From Monarcha castaneiventris obscurior (Eukaryota > Chordata > Aves > Passeriformes > Monarchidae), in NCBI GenBank assembly GCA_026261815.1, contig JAMPIT010000230.1, positions 36,106,501 through 36,170,500 on the forward strand: 64,000 nt of DNA, in the 5' to 3' direction. The translations under genes and the position numbers were made by a program. Below the pieces are notes generated by a model. The model did not search any database, was not told where the DNA came from, and saw only the letters and a list, made by a program, of their open reading frames with translations. Below, piece after piece: positions 14,717 through 29,490 of the stretch (its first letter is position 1; each line of letters begins with the position of its first letter).

Positions 14717-15584
14717 TGACAATGGGATTGAGCACACTTGCACAAGTCTGCTGACAACACCAAGCTGTGTGGTGTGGTTGACACACTGGAGGGAAGAGAT
14801 ACCAGAGGGACCCTGGCAGGCTTGAGAGCTGGGCCTGTGCAGAACTCATCAAGTTCAACAAGGCCAAGTGCAAGCACCTGCGTCAGGGCAGCACCAAGCT
14901 CAAATACAGGCTGGGTGGAGAAAGGATTGAGAGCAGCCCTGAGGAGAGCCTTGGAGGTGTTGGTGGATGAAGAGCTGGGCATGACCCAGCAATGTGCACT
15001 GGCAGCCCAGAAAGCCACTTGTCCTGGGCTGCATCCAAAGCAGCGTGGCCAGCAAGGCTAGAAAGGTGATTCTCCCTCTCTGTTCTGCTCTGGTGAGACC
15101 CCACCTGGAGTGCTGTGTACAGCTCTGGAGCCTCCAACATGAGAAGGACTTGGACCTGTTGGAGTGAGTCCAGAGGAGGCCATGAAGATGATAAGAGAGC
15201 TGGAGAACCTCTCCAATGAAGACAGGCTGAGAGAGTTGAGGTCGTTCAGTCTGAAGAAGAGAAGGCTCTGGGATGACCTTGGAGCACCTTCCAGCACCTA
15301 AAGGGAGCCTACAAGAGAGCTGGAGAGGGACTTTTTACAAGGACATGCAGTGACAGGATAAGGCAGAACGGCTTTGAACTGAAATAGGGTAGGCTTAGAT
15401 AAGATATTAGGAGGGAACTCTTTACTGTGAGGATGGTGAGGCACTGGAGCAGGTTTTCCAGAGAAGTTCTGGATGCCCTAACCCTGGACAAGGCAAGGGC
15501 AAACCTATTCAAGTGGACGGTGTCTCTGCCCACAGCAAACCTCTTCCAACCCAAACCATTCTATGGCTCTGTGATTCTGTGAAA
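14717..15584 (+). mobile_element. CR1 LINE, 3' portion with end of ORF2 and 3' tail
   Basis: This is a 5'-truncated copy of the avian CR1 retrotransposon, about 870 bp long. It covers the last part of ORF2 (the reverse-transcriptase protein's C-terminal region) and the short 3' UTR. Recognisable ORF2 segments in order are 'DTKLCGVVDTLEGRDT' (near 14757-14804), 'LAAQKA' (near 15000), 'VRPHLE' (near 15095) and the GLFT-like part near 15330. The copy ends near 15560-15584 with the CR1 tail ('ctatggctctgtgattctgtg'), a degenerate form of the ATTCTATG end repeats. The frame is broken soon after the first segment by a deletion near 14804 and by later indels, so it cannot encode the protein. It is one of the younger-looking CR1 copies here, judged by its close fit to the family. 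Confidence 0.93.
14738..15555 (+). pseudogene. Decayed CR1 ORF2 C-terminal coding remnant
   Basis: These are the coding remains inside the CR1 copy. In the intact family this part of ORF2 follows the reverse-transcriptase catalytic core and is needed for retrotransposition of the element's RNA. Here the conserved segments fall into different plus-strand frames, which shows several frameshifts. The catalytic core and the endonuclease domain lie upstream in a full element and are missing because of 5' truncation. Minus-strand open frames over the same bases are shadows. Confidence 0.85.
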
Positions 15585-18500
15585 TAGCCACAAAATCAGT
15601 GTTGTAAGGACTGTAAAGAGAGAATTACAGAGCATTTTATACTGCAATATGTAAAATAGCAAAATCTAACATGCTGTCTAGCCATCAGTTATTCCTGCTT
15701 GCCTTCCCCTTGCATTAATACAGGCAATAATAATGCAATTGTTTTACAATAAATGACACTATATCATAAATTATAGTATCATCACATTGTATTATGTAAT
15801 CACATATAGATGTAAAAATCTGCTTGATTTTAATCTTTAACTTTTTCAAACTACGAAAAGCTTTCAAACAGTCTGGAAGGAAACTAATAAGCTCAGTTTG
15901 CACATACAAGAGGTGATTTTGGATGCCTGGGCATTTCTCTGACCAACTGAAATGTCTTTAATGGAACCTTGTTTCCAGTAAAAACTGAATACCATCTTTC
16001 AGATGTTTTAGGTTATGCACTCTAAAATGGCCTTATGCCAAATCATGAGTCACTTTTGAAAATTTAAGATCCTGCATCTAGTATCAAAACCCAGCAAAAA
16101 AATTAATTCCTCAACTCTTATCAGAGTAACACCATATTTCGGAGAAAATGAAAGATCGCTTTTGTTGGTTTCTTTCCTAAAACAAAACACAACAGACAAG
16201 GTTTTCAACTGGCCAGTTAAAAACAAACAAATAAACAAACACAAAAATAAGCCTCTTTCTTAAATGGAGGAAAAAATATTTTAGATAGCTCACAAATTAA
16301 ACAACTTCTGCCAGTACTTTAGAAGAAAAATCACAATAGCAATGACAAAAGCTCGTCTCCTTTTTTGACATGGTACGTAATGCTACCTCAGCCCATTTCA
16401 AGCACTGTGCCTCTAAAAGTTTCAACTAAACATATCATATTTCTACCACTGAATAGAAATGCTAAGGATCAAAATTCCCCAAAATTTACCTAGCAAAATT
16501 AGCATAAGTAGCAGTTTACCTGCACAATTCCAAAACTCTTAAAATTCTGCTTTGCCCAGAGAAAAGACACTGAAAAGCAGAGGCTGATGGAATAGCAGCC
16601 TGCTTCCTTCTCACACAACTTTTATATCCATAATTCCAAGCAAGTTCTGCAAAGTAACTCACAGACAGAGTTTCAGGGGAAAAAAGTCAACATAGCTGAA
16701 ACTGTGTTGGTTGAATGCTACAGCACGACAGACAGCAGCTCTATATGCCAGCACAGCAGGAAAAAAACTCAATTGCTTTTAATAGACAAGCATTTAGTGC
16801 AACTAGTATAATCTGGAGTGACATTTTCCCCTGTCTATTATGTAAGCTGAAAGCTAAACTTGTGCTTTTATACAGTATATTGCCTATCTTCAACACACTG
16901 CCTTATCAGCTTTCTCTTCATTTTTACGGTGTTTTAGTAGCAAAGAAGGGGGGATTAATCACATCTTTGAGATCCCTTCTTAATATCCTATTTTCTTCCA
17001 TTCTGTGTTCATGTTGCCACACAGACAGGCTTCAATAGGAACTGTTCTTATTAGAACAGTTAGCACTGTTCATATTCTATATCTGAAAACCTCTCTGAGA
17101 ATTTTAACTATCCACACAAAATAATTTAAAAGGTAAAGAAATATCCAGGAAATTCAAAGAAAAGAAGAAATCAAAAGAAAATAAACAAAGAAAATACAGA
17201 ATTTAAAAACCCAAGGGCAGTCAATCCATTTTACCAGCATCATTCCCTAACAACTCTTTTTCAAAATTTCAGGAAAAGAAGAGAAAAAGCAAGGAAATGG
17301 GTAGTTAGGGACATCAGCATTTTTATATCCCAGGCATCTCCCAGAAAGTGCGAACATCTACCTTCGCAACAGCAATTATCCTCAACAGGATTTTCAGAAT
17401 GGCACTCAGCAGCAGCCGTAGAGAGATCAGGAACTACCCACAGAAAGAGCAAAACAGATAATGACAGACTTGCTCTGCTAAAACAGGAGTTTATGACTCC
17501 AAGATGCTTAAATTAATAATTCTTTTCCAATCTTTCTGTCCATCTACCTACTGTTACTTCCCTCTGTGCTGCCCCTAGATAAAGCTGATATCTTAATCAG
17601 TAACCCTTTCAAGACAGCCAGCTCCAATAGACTGACTTGTTTTTAAGGTATTTTGATAGACAAATGAAGCTAAGTGCCAAGGAGTCTGCATATTTAAGAT
17701 TCAATTATCGAAGAAGCAAGAGATTAAAATCTAGTGATTTTGTAAGACAAGTTCATAAGGGCTATGAATACAACACATAGCGTCAAAAGGCCTCACCAGC
17801 CAGACATCTGAATACCAGGAGGAGACACAAGGCATAAAAGAAATCAAACCTTCAAAAACAGCATACCAAATTGATTAGTCAACACTGGAAGAATGGGTCT
17901 TACAGGAGACACTTTATTGTGTGTATGTGTCAAACATGTTTATGATTTCCCTTAAAAGACCTATCTTGCATTATCCTGGTAGTACCAGATAGTTCATGTC
18001 CCACCTGCCTCCCCAAAAACTGCGTATCCCACAATAAACAACACTGCCTCCATTAGAAGAATGTCCCTTCCAGGTACATATCAGCTCCTGAAAAGGGACT
18101 AAAAATGTCCTACCCCGCTGCTTTCAGAGCTGCATCATGAGCAGGAATCTCTGACTTTCCCAGTCTGAAGCAGGAGCATTCAGCATGTATGCACAGACAG
18201 CACTGTTGGGCTACCTGTGGGTGCGAGAGAGGTGCTGACCACTCAGCCAGCTCTGCAGACCCTGATGCAGCCTGTAGATCTCCCCATCCCACTCAGAACT
18301 GCACGTCTGCTGAGCCACGCCACTGATGCTACCCCGTGCATCTGACAGAAAGACTCCTCCACGTGAAGCCTTCTGCTGGGAACACCAAGGGGGATGTGAG
18401 GCAGCAGCAGGCACAGCTCTAGCTCACAGAACACGACAGGGTGCTGTGCGAGGTACCAATACCCGGCTCTCCCCTGACACAAAACCCTCCTGCAGACACT

Positions 18501-21500
18501 ACAGAGCCCATGAGTGCCCCTGTGAGCTATCCAGACACAGGATCAGAAGAAAAGTTTGGAAAAGCCTTACCAGAGAACAGAAATCTATGAAACCGCTGAC
18601 AGATTGACTCAGGAACCTCAAGATGCTCATGCAGGGAGCAGTGACTGGAATTTCAAATATAAAATATACCGTCTACCCTATACCAGACAATGTTCTTTGT
18701 TTTCTATTGAAATTTAGTACACGGGCTAAGAAGACTTCCTATGCCCACTAGCTGCAGAGGGCTGTGAAACCAGAAGTAGCCCATGCTCTGCCCTTTTTCA
18801 GAAAATAGTCACTGAATGAGACAAGCAATGGGAAAAAAACAACCTTAAGCTCAGCACAAAGAGATTTTTTTTCCTCATTACAGCACAAAAAACATATGGT
18901 AGGGGTGTATTTCCATTTAGCTTTCTTTGTGTTGGTTGCTTCTTTTATATCAGACTGGTGAAGCTGACAGCCATCTTCATTCACCTGGCAGAGCCCTGCT
19001 GCAGGTAAAGTCTTCACATCATGACAGTGCCGCTAACATTTTCCCTCTAATTATTTTTGCTCAGTATTCAATTCTCCAGGTCAAAAAGGAAGGAAGAGCT
19101 TCAAACACTTAGAAGAGATGCCTCCTCCCAAAGAGAATTATCCAGAAAAACTGCAATTCAGAATTAATAAAGCCTCACATCTTTTCTACAGAGGTTTTTT
19201 CAGTCCTATATGCAGAGGAGAGTTTTTCATTTATCAGGCAGCAGAAAGGGAAGGGCTTTCTACCAGGTGATTTTGAAATTCTTGGTCAAAGGTTAACTTG
19301 GTTTTTAACTTCAAAGTACAGAAAAACTCAGAGGTTGAAAGAATACAGTAAAACTTCAGAGGGATATTACCCACCTGAAACCAGGCTATGAAGGCATGTA
19401 AAGCTGCCTTCTGTGCTACACCTTTCCTTGCTCTTGGTTTCACAGGCAGTTCCCAAGAAGGGAAAAGGCAAAGTCCGTTTGGGAAAGTTTAAAATATAAT
19501 CAGATTCTTCTGGCTGGCAGCACCAAAGGCAGAAAGGCAGTTTCACTAATTAAGATCTGAACTTCTGCTTCAACTTCAGTTTTTCATAATGTTACTAGAT
19601 ATTTTAAAATATGGTACTCATTCATTGCAGGGTGCAGCACCCGCAGGGCATTGAGTAATGGTTTTACTCTTGCTTCAGTACTGGCAGCAGCATGTTGGAC
19701 TGGAAAATGAACCTCTATTTCCTATCTATTTTTATAATCAGTTTATCTACCATCTCCTTAATTCTTACCCCCATAAGCACACTAGAAACAAAACATTTAA
19801 GTCTCAGTACTATACAGAAATACATTCACAACCGTGCCATCGACAGCTCACCAGCGACACTGACTTGTAACTGAGGACAGCATTTGGCCCCAACCAGTAC
19901 ATCTGTAGTCTGTATGAAAAATTCATGAGCTAAATCTTTTCACTTCTTTTATAAATAGGAGACAAAACGAGCGACTCATCACTTAGTCAGCCAGGGAATG
20001 ATTCAAAATCTAAACCTAGGATATAGTGTTAAGGAATGTAATTGGTAATAGATACAAAGTATACTTTCTTCCCATAGCAGGAAAAAGGACAAGATTAAGT
20101 TATTCTATTTTATGGCATTTTTTTGTTGTTGCTTCCATTAATTGAAAATGTATACAATACCAACTATACCAAAACACAGCAGTAAGATATCAGACACAAA
20201 ATAGAAATCTGTAGTATTATATGCCTAGATATATTTTGCTGCAGCCCTGAAGTTATATACATGTTGCTGAGTTCTGGTTTATTTGCCAGCTTTCCTGTTT
20301 CTCTAAACACAAACATTACTTCTGTATTTTGTGACTAGTTCCATATTATGAGGTGGTATTAGCTGAGGAGGTGACAGCTGGCAGGAACTTTTGAATCGAA
20401 GGGTCTCTCTAACTGATACACACAAAGCTCTGTATTAGCTCTCTCAAGATGCACTGTCTACTAAAGATGATTACCCACGAGTAAATAATGAGTCATGATA
20501 CCCTTAAAAAAGCAAACACACAGAGTTAAAGAATAATTTCTAACACGGGTAAACAGACAGCACTGAAAATTGAATCACTTAGGTGCATTTGTCCTAATTA
20601 AACGTTAAAAACCAGAGAAACTATAGAAAATAGCCATAATTATATAAAAAAATTTTCAGATGACATTTAAAAGACTGTATCTCTCTTCATACGACTGTAA
20701 AGCACCATTTGCAGACACACAAATAGGTAAATGCAGTCTTAAATATATGCAGGTACAAATGGAAAAGGGATTTTTATTTGCACAACACAACAAACAAACC
20801 ATGGTGATTTTGTCATTCTTGATGGATTACTACTCTATCCTTACAAACAATTCAGACCAAACATATTGGAATTTAGGCAAGAAAGCAGCACTGCACATTT
20901 AACACCATAATTATAATAGGGATGCAATCTGCTCATTTTTATTATAAGCTATCAGATGACTTCCTAGCACCTTGAGAATTTAACATCAGGAAATTCATCT
21001 CCAAACAATCACCAACAGTGGTGAGATAGTCATTCCTTCATTATTGCTACTTCCATATGCATCTTATTTCTAATGCCACTGTATACATTTCTAAAATCAC
21101 CACTAGGCTCCTAAAGTTCCTCCGGGGAGTAGGATGACAGAATGAAAATTATGAAAAATAGGCTTATGTCATGTCCACTACTCATCTGTAAGGATTTTGC
21201 CTAAAACAGTTTGCTCCCAGTCATTCTGCAGAGCCACCCAGACACCTGTGAAGTTCATCAGCAGTTTTAGAAGGCAAATTAAAAGGAATCTAGTGATCCT
21301 TATGACTTTTCAGCAGCTGAGAGTGGTGGCTCTGGAGTAACAAGAGTTAAAGACCATAAACATACTCTACTGGAACTGTGACTTTTCTTTTAATCTTCTG
21401 AAATGTTTCCTTGTAAGGACTAAACTAGAACAAGCTGGATTCTTAAAAAAAAAATAAATAAAAATAAGAACAATAAGGAATTATGTGAATATAGGAAAAA

Positions 21501-24500
21501 CCAAGCACCTAACTTGCTTTCTTTGTGAACACTGCTGTATTAGAAAAAGATCCAGACTGAAAGTTGAAATGGGTGTTGTCCAAATGTTAGGACTAATGCT
21601 CTTTACTTGACATGCTACATTCTGAAATCAAGGATGCCAGGATACATTTGAAAATTTCATGAGGATGCAATAGTCTCATTAGATTTCTTTGCACTGAAAA
21701 GCACTGAAGTTCTACCATGACACCTCTGTTCAAACCCGGGTATGGCCACCCCGTTTCAGGGGGTGCTGCCCAGCTGGGGTGCCAAGCAACTAGAGAAACA
21801 AAAGCTGGTAATTCTGACATGGAGACAGGGGTGCTTTTCCCCCTTTCTTCCCTGTGTACTTCTCCTAGCATTGGTCTTGAAATGTAATGTCTTGTGCTAT
21901 GACCAGCCTACAATCTTCATATACTTAGTCACAGTTCGGGTTTTTTGAGATTATGTGATTTTAAATCACAAGTTTCTCAAAAGCTGTTGTAACATTTTAA
22001 CGAGCATTTTTTTTAGAAGAACCAGACAGCCAGCGAGATGGCCAACCACAGCATGGATCTCACAACCTGCCCTGCAAGTTTTCTAAATTACAGACACACT
22101 TCTGAATCAGGGTCGCATATAACCTGCAATTCTGCAAGGTCCTCCTCCTTTTCTGGCTCGCCAGTGAATGTTAAGATCACTGAAAAGGCACTGAGTAGCT
22201 TTAGCTGCCAATGTTCATAATAAGAGAGATGGCACTCCTTCCCTGACAATCCACAAACCTTAAAATACTACCAAAAAGAAAAATAAAAGGAAGAAAAGAT
22301 CACTGCAGTCAGAGCACTTCAACTAGAATAAAGACTCCTTTAGGGCACTTTAACTTCCAGTCTGAAGCTTAAAGGGAAAATTAAATAAAATCTAAAATGT
22401 CACACAGCGCTTACAAGATTGCATATGCTTACTTTCAGCAAATACCACTGAATCCTATTTTTGCTGTATGTTGCTTTATATTATTGCATATGTTTAACTA
22501 AGGAAAAATAGTACGCTTAAATAAGGAAATACTTCAATGTATTTTCCTTTTTCCTTTCCATGATGTAAATGGCCCATGTTCTCAATGTTGTTACCCTAGA
22601 GTTAAATTAGGTCAAAGGCATTTAGTGTTCAAAATCAGGACATGTCACTACTACCACAAATGATCGTACAAGAGGGGACTTCAGTGGCTGCCTATTCCTC
22701 ATTCTCCCAAAGTCTTATTGTTCTATAATACACAGCTGCTGGTGCTTTACACAACTTAATTCCCATCGACCACCTCCAGGGTGATAATACCATCACACAC
22801 AGACCAAAGTCTAGTAAGTAGATCCCCTTGTTAAAATCTTAAAAACCCTCACTTTTCACCATCACCTTTTACCAATACTTTCAGACAATACAGACATGGT
22901 CACTAACAGAGGTATACAGACACTTTGCAGTCTGCTAATGTAATTTTCGTTTCACACTCTATTATTTTTCCAAATCCTGCCTGAACTCTTCCCTGTTTAA
23001 TCTCTTCTGGTTAGGAAAAAAAGAATAAATAATGAGCAGTACACAAAAGGGAATGCAGTGTTCTAGGACTGGGCTTGTATGAGCTACAGGAAAATGGTAC
23101 AAAACTGAGAAGAGCTGGGATAGCTGCAGCATGATGTCACAACCTCTGTTTACAGCCACAAATTATATCAGCAAAGTAACAGTGTTCTGCATGACCCTAC
23201 ATTGCTTAATTTTCTCTCTCTTTTTTACCATTACTGTGCCTGTCTTCGCTTTACCAACTCTAGTTACTTCCTCCAATTCGATAACGGTCTAACCAAACAT
23301 GCACTTCTCCTACACGTCCAAGCAGAAGACCCAATTTTACTGTCAACACAGCCAGATCAAAGCAGCTAACCTGTTATGGAAACAGCAAGGCCAACACCCT
23401 AATAATGCCCCAATTCCTTCTGTTAACCAAAGAGATAAAATTATTCATAATTAACAATGTGTAATTCAGCAGAAACATAACTTGAACGTAAGTGTTGACA
23501 GAAAGTGAAATTCACTGACTCAAAAATACAATGCATTTACTCCCAGAAATTCAGCTACTGATCTACAAAACGTTCAAAAGATACAAAAATACGTGCTGTG
23601 CTGCACATCCAGAGATAACAGAACAGTACAGTATCTTAATTCAGTAGGTTTTGCTCTATTTGTTGAATTACATAATGCTGATTAGAGGACATTAGCTTGG
23701 ATTACAAAGGGAAGAGCATTAATTGCATTCAGTATCAATACCGCTGGCTAACTGACACATAAGAGTATAAGGAGCCTTGAGTTTTCACAAAATTTCACCA
23801 AGTTTTTCATAAAGATATCAGTAAACAAGAAATGCAACAATATTCAACAATGAGATTTCACATTACAACAGAAAAAGAAAAAAAAACAAAACAAAACCAA
23901 AACCTAAGGTAAAGGTCTGAAGAAGAATACATAAGAGCATGGTATAAATTTAATCCCCAAATCAAGATATTAGACTTGCTATATACACAGATGCAGATGG
24001 CTGGGTATACTGATTCCAAATTTAGCACTGTAGATAAAATTACTTCCATCTTAAAAACACCCTGTAAGCAGATCATTTTGCTCACAAAACTGTTGAGCTT
24101 TGGAAAACAGTAAGCTTGCATCACCTACCTTTATTTCTGCCTTTCTCGATTCTCCAGCTGCAGTAGCCACTGAAGACAATCTCATTAAGTTTCATTTTGG
24201 AGTCCTGATCCCTGACTTCAAACGTTGCAGGAAGATGTGCATTTATTAAACATACATAAGGTTGACTGAATTTCAAAAATCATTGTTGGGATCATAGCCT
24301 TTTCCTTCTGACATATCACTTCCGGGCACTACTTAAGGTCATAATCTGCCTGTGATACTCACCGAGACTTTTTCACATGGAAATGAGGCAGTAATTCCAC
24401 CCCTCCAATACTATTACAAAGGTAGTTTGCTCACCACTAGGAACATCACTGCAGAAAACACATCCAGGTAAACTAACAGTATAGTACCACAAAGACTGCT

Positions 24501-26611
24501 GGCATCTGCTGGCTATAACTTAGTAACTCAAATTTGCTATGCTGAGGCAGAACATAAAAGGTGTGACACCAGACATCATTTTTTTTCTGACTCAAAATGC
24601 ATCCACCAAAAAATGCAAAAAGTATTCAACAAACACAAATCCCTGAAGATTATCCTCAATAGAGCTAAACTCAGCAAAAGTTAAGCGTTTAAACTGTAAC
24701 TTCTGATCTGCCCATCTGCTTTCCCCACTTTGCCCTGCTCTCCAGATGGGAAAACAGGTGAGGTCTTGAATTACTCATATGTAGCTCTGTAGTTTTGCCC
24801 ACACCCTTCTTCCTGTTACACCATCACCCGAGTGTTGTGAAACTTGGAGCTCCTAGCAGAGATTGCAGATCTTAACTTCACACAGCAATAGGTAAAGCTC
24901 AGTCCTTTTCTATCACATGCCTTGCAAACATCTGCCAGGTTGAATCTCTCAAATTCTTCCTGCCTAAAGCTCTTTCTGGGTTTAAATATTTCTTCTCTTA
25001 AAGAAGAAAAAAAAAATGACATTGAGGTTTCCACAATCCTAATTTGCAAATTGTTTCAAGCTCTTTTAGATTAGATTACCTTCCAAAGCAAACACAGTAA
25101 TGCCACACTACTCTCATTTCCCAAACACAGACCGCCTTAAGACTGTGCAGGGCTCACGGTGCCTTTGCTTCTTTCAGCTGCCCATGTTCACACAAATGAC
25201 TTTCATTGACTCCAGGAGATCTTTGAAAAAGTACAGGATGTTCCACTCATCCAGAGCTATTTAAAGGAACAAGACCTAAAGAAATATTGACAAGATTAGG
25301 CATGATGTATCAGGAAACACTTAGCAACAAAACATTAAAAAAGAAAATCAGACTGTAGATTTGATCTTGTAGATCTGGGCTTCAGTGGTAAAGGTCTCCC
25401 TTTACATATCTTTCTTGCACTATCAAATAATTAATTCAGCTGCAGCCTTGTGATCATCAAAACAGAATACAGCTATATTTATACAGACACGTTTTGAAGA
25501 GGCTGAGCTCAAGTTATAACTTGGCTTGGAGTTGAACTTCACAAAGAGGAGTCCAAGCTTTTTGTCTTATTGCACACTATGCTTGTGCAGCCAGCAAGCA
25601 ATATCCTCTAAGCAACCCAATTCCCCTTTTCCTTCTGTCTCCAACATAAATTGCTGATAAACCTTCCTGCTTGTCCTAAGCTGAGAAAATAAAGTATGTC
25701 AAAAATACTGAGAAATACCATTTTTTCAGGAAAAAGGCGGCCTGCACTGTTGTTGCAAAACACAGGTTAAACCAATGTGAACTTGTATTACAGGCATGAA
25801 TTTCTAGCTGCCATTTGTGGATGAGATCCATCTATGAGCAAAGGTAAAGAGATGTCTGGTACATGCCTGGCTGCCAGCCAGTGTCCACACTGGTCCCCAC
25901 AGGGCTGCCTCATGAGTAGGTGTAGCAGCAATGGGAGAGGGAAGATTACTTGAGCTCAGGTTTTGTGGCTGCAATTCCACCACTTTCTTGCTTTCAGAAC
26001 CTGGGTTTCTTGCTAGAGAGACATGTAACCCTAGAAAGAGATCTCTGAAAAAGCACTGGGTGCCAAACTGGACAGCAAAGGTTAAAGGAGAGGGGAGGGC
26101 AAAGGTTCACAGAGTAGTCTGCTTATGTAAATTTGGCTTTTTACATTTACATTCCTATGAGCAAAGTATAATCAGAAAATTACTACTAAACAGCAGGCAA
26201 GTCCTGGCTCCTTTTTAAGCCTATGATTCTTTCTATGGGATCAAAGGCAACAATCCTGAGAATTGTCCTCATATGTGCAAAGGTGAGAGCATGAATTCTC
26301 TAAGTTTTAAGTAAGCTCATAACTCTGATCTGTGCATGGAAAATGCATTTAGAGTACCTTTTAAAACTACAGAGACGCTTCAGTTGTTTGTGTAGACAGA
26401 AGCAATATGATTTGTTCTGTTAATTTGGTATGAATTCATAGTATTTTTTTTTTTACTCTCCTGAATTTATTATGGACAAGCCTGTCAGACCAGCTTAATT
26501 TGAAAGTGTGCTCTACACTTTCCATTGAATGAATCTACCTTAAATTATTTTGTATTTCACTCAGCTCTAACAAAGTGAACTGCAATTTTCTTTCAAAGCC
26601 TTGTCAGAAAG
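15585..26611. other. Long AT-rich non-coding stretch, no gene recognised
   Basis: About 11 kb with only short A-rich or T-rich simple tracts, for example near 16220-16245, 17150-17200 and 23876-23901. All open frames are under 110 codons and show no motif I know. A slightly GC-richer patch at 18.1-18.55 kb holds overlapping frames on both strands but no supported exon. I read it as intron or intergenic DNA. Confidence 0.6.
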
Positions 26612-26783
26612 TTTCAGCCAAGGAATGCCTGAGGCTGGACTGGACCTGCAGATTGTCCCGTCCACCACCCTGCTCAATCAAGCAGGTTCACCAGGAGCAG
26701 GTTGCCCTGGACCATGTCCACCTGTATTTTTAGTATCTCCAAGGACGGAGATGCCACAACATCTCTGGGCAACCTGTAAAAAA
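26612..26783 (-). mobile_element. CR1 LINE fragment, minus strand
   Basis: On the plus strand this is the reverse complement of the CR1 ORF2 3' end and 3' UTR. The key segments are 'gagcaggttgccctggacca' (near 26695), 'tatctccaaggacggagatg' (near 26735) and 'atctctgggcaacctgt' (near 26761), in the order expected for an antisense copy. The ATTCTATG-type end repeats are not clearly preserved on the low-coordinate side. The fragment is short and truncated at its 5' end near 26783. No intact coding frame remains. Confidence 0.88.
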
Positions 26784-29475
26784 GAGTCTTGCTATTTCTG
26801 CAGGAGTAGCAAAGGAAATGTTTGGGGTAGGGCTTTTTTATATACGTAAAATTTTAAACTCTTTTTCTTTCAGCTACTTGAATTCTATTCCTTTGAAAAG
26901 AACTTGTAACTTGGCAAGAAAGGACCTTTTGACAAGGATGAATCCTGCTGTCCCTGTGAAAATAAAAATCTAGTCAGAAAGGGAAAATGGGGGAGAGGGT
27001 CTTGCCTAAGTTTATTTGAGCTTCACAAACACTTGTTGTAGTACTTGGGAAAAAAAACATGTTTCATCCAGGTTCTTGAATTTACCAGCTATCAGGAATT
27101 TCAGAAGATGTGAAGACATCTCAAAACGGAAGGGAGCACACTCTATATACATACGGTTTTCCATGTACATGGCCCCATGCAAAGAAAGTGGCATTGCAGA
27201 GAAGCACTGCAGAACCAAAGCAAGGAAACTTATCCATGTCACTGCATGAGTAGAGATGAGGATGGTTAGCTCAGGGAACAACTCTATAGAGACAGTATGA
27301 CCAGAGCCCTCCCTCCCTCGGGAATTACAGAATCCAGCACTTTCCTTTCCCCAGGTCATGCTATTCCCACTCGTGCCTAACCTCCAAGCACAGAAAGCAC
27401 TTCCCAAAACTATGAGAGTGCTTTGATATGAGGCCTCTTCAAGAGATAACAGCAGAAGATCCTTCTGCCTCACAAAACACACTCCCACCATCCTCCCACC
27501 ACTGGAAAGTCACAGCCAGAATGGCTGCAAGCACATTCCCCGCATCCTACCGTGAGAGTGGCAGCGGGTGAGATTCATCTTCCCTGGGCAGAGGATGAAA
27601 GCAAACAGGCTTCCTAGGAGGCCTGGCTATCAGAGCAGTCTCTGGGTTCTCCCAGAGTTCAATGCAAATGAAGACAGCTGCCATCAAGATGGTATCTTGT
27701 GCAACAACCTCCTCAGCAAGAAAGAAGGCTTCGTGCATTTCAGAGGCTACAGAGCCCATCACCATTTTTGCCCAAGTCTTGCAGCACATGTCAGTGCTCA
27801 CACACACACTGGCAGCAGAACTGCCAGGTAGGGGTGCAAGGGAGGGAGATGCCAAATGGCAGTGGGGCTGGGGAGTAAAGAAAACCCCAAAGAACTCAAC
27901 AGTCAGTAACTCAGAAAGTCAAGAAGGCAAAAGCACAGCTTCTGGACAACACAATGGCAAGTGGGACGGGACTCCTGTCATGGGTGTATCCCTTCTGGTG
28001 GAAGAAGGCCCTGTAAGAAGGAACCAGGTGTAGAGCAGCTGCCTGCAACATTGGCCAGATTCAGCAACTGGAGCAACTGACAGGACATTCCAAGGGCAAA
28101 GAAGGTCAAGGATGCTATCTCCACACATAAGACTTTTCAGAAAAACAAAAGGTCTCTAGCATCCCTCTCCCAATTTCTGGCAAAGGAGAAAAGTGTGAGG
28201 TATCCGAGGCATGGGACTTGGGGCAGGGGAAACCGGACAAGCAAGAGAAATAGAGCCAAACTATTGAATGTGAAGTTGGGTAATCAAGTTAGGTACCTTC
28301 ATGGTGCAGATGAGATTTTCAACTCAAAATTCACAATAACCAGTGACAAACTACTGTCACACGTGCATAACTCACAGGCAAGGACCACATGCTCGCAATA
28401 TTCCACATAAACAACTGCATTCCCTGTGATCTGATCCCAAGTTTCCTGGTTTCAAATAAAGTTAAGAGGACATGTACTTTTCAAGGATGACTATTATTAC
28501 ATAGGGCTAAGCACCCTGAAAAGTGAAGCAACACCATCCCTGGACTCTAAACCTTAGTTACCTACGTATAGTCAAAGAGATCTGAATTAAGGCAGCATAT
28601 CAAACCCTAATTCTGGTATTTCTTCTCCTTTCTTTCACCTTAATAATCAGCAACTTCTGCAGTTAAATAGTTGATCCAAGTCCTCTGGCCCAAGCTGTTT
28701 TATTCTGGTCACATAAAGAATTTCAATAAACTAAATAACTTCAGTAAGTCACATCAGTGACTTGGGCACAACACAAAATACATGCAGTTCAGTACTGCAT
28801 AGGAAGTAATCTGTGTGCCAGATACAATTTTCTCTTTTTTTGTAGAAATAAAATTATAATTTAATATTTAAGTGAAGTAATTATTTTGCTTTAAAAATTA
28901 AATTTGTCACAAACATTCTACAGGGGAATATTCTTTTAACTCCTATGTGCATGTTCATGTATATTCTGGATTTACATGGATATAACTCTGTACAGACTCC
29001 TTCCCTGTTTATCTAACTGAATAATGCATTTCACCTTATCTTTTTTTAATGACAAAAAATGCAGTATAGAAAGTAAGACACCTAACTTATAAAAGAAGGC
29101 TCAAGATAAACCCTTCAATTTCCTGAAGTGAGGAACAAAGTTATTTTAAGCCTTATACATAAATGCTACAGCTCATAATTATACTTTGAAGCACCTTGCA
29201 CATAAACATGCCACATTTTTTAAAAAGATGTATGAAATATTAAAAATAAAACAGAGCCAGGGACAAGTTAATAAATCTTGGGAATAAAGCTATTGTAATG
29301 TAAAGCTAGAAAACAGTATAGAGTCACATGAAGGCAATCCTACCTGTCAAAAGTTTCAAGAAGGTAGGCAATGGACCAGGAATATTTTGTGCTAAAGGTC
29401 AGAGGAAAAAATCAACACTAAAGAAGAAATATCTGCAATTTATTGCTGCTCATTCTTTCCACTGGTAGGAAACCA

Positions 29476-29490
29476 AGCAGCAGCAGCAGC
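29476..29490. repeat. Short (AGC)5 microsatellite
   Basis: Five perfect AGC units in otherwise unremarkable non-coding sequence. Nothing suggests that it is translated. Confidence 0.9.

Noticed and set aside
14275..14754. 159-codon plus-strand open frame
   Set aside because: Its last part runs into the 5' end of the CR1 fragment in the wrong frame. The rest has no motif.
27012..27491. 159-codon minus-strand open frame
   Set aside because: Composition looks random, no motif is known, and plus-strand frames overlap it. Length is within chance for 64 kb in six frames.
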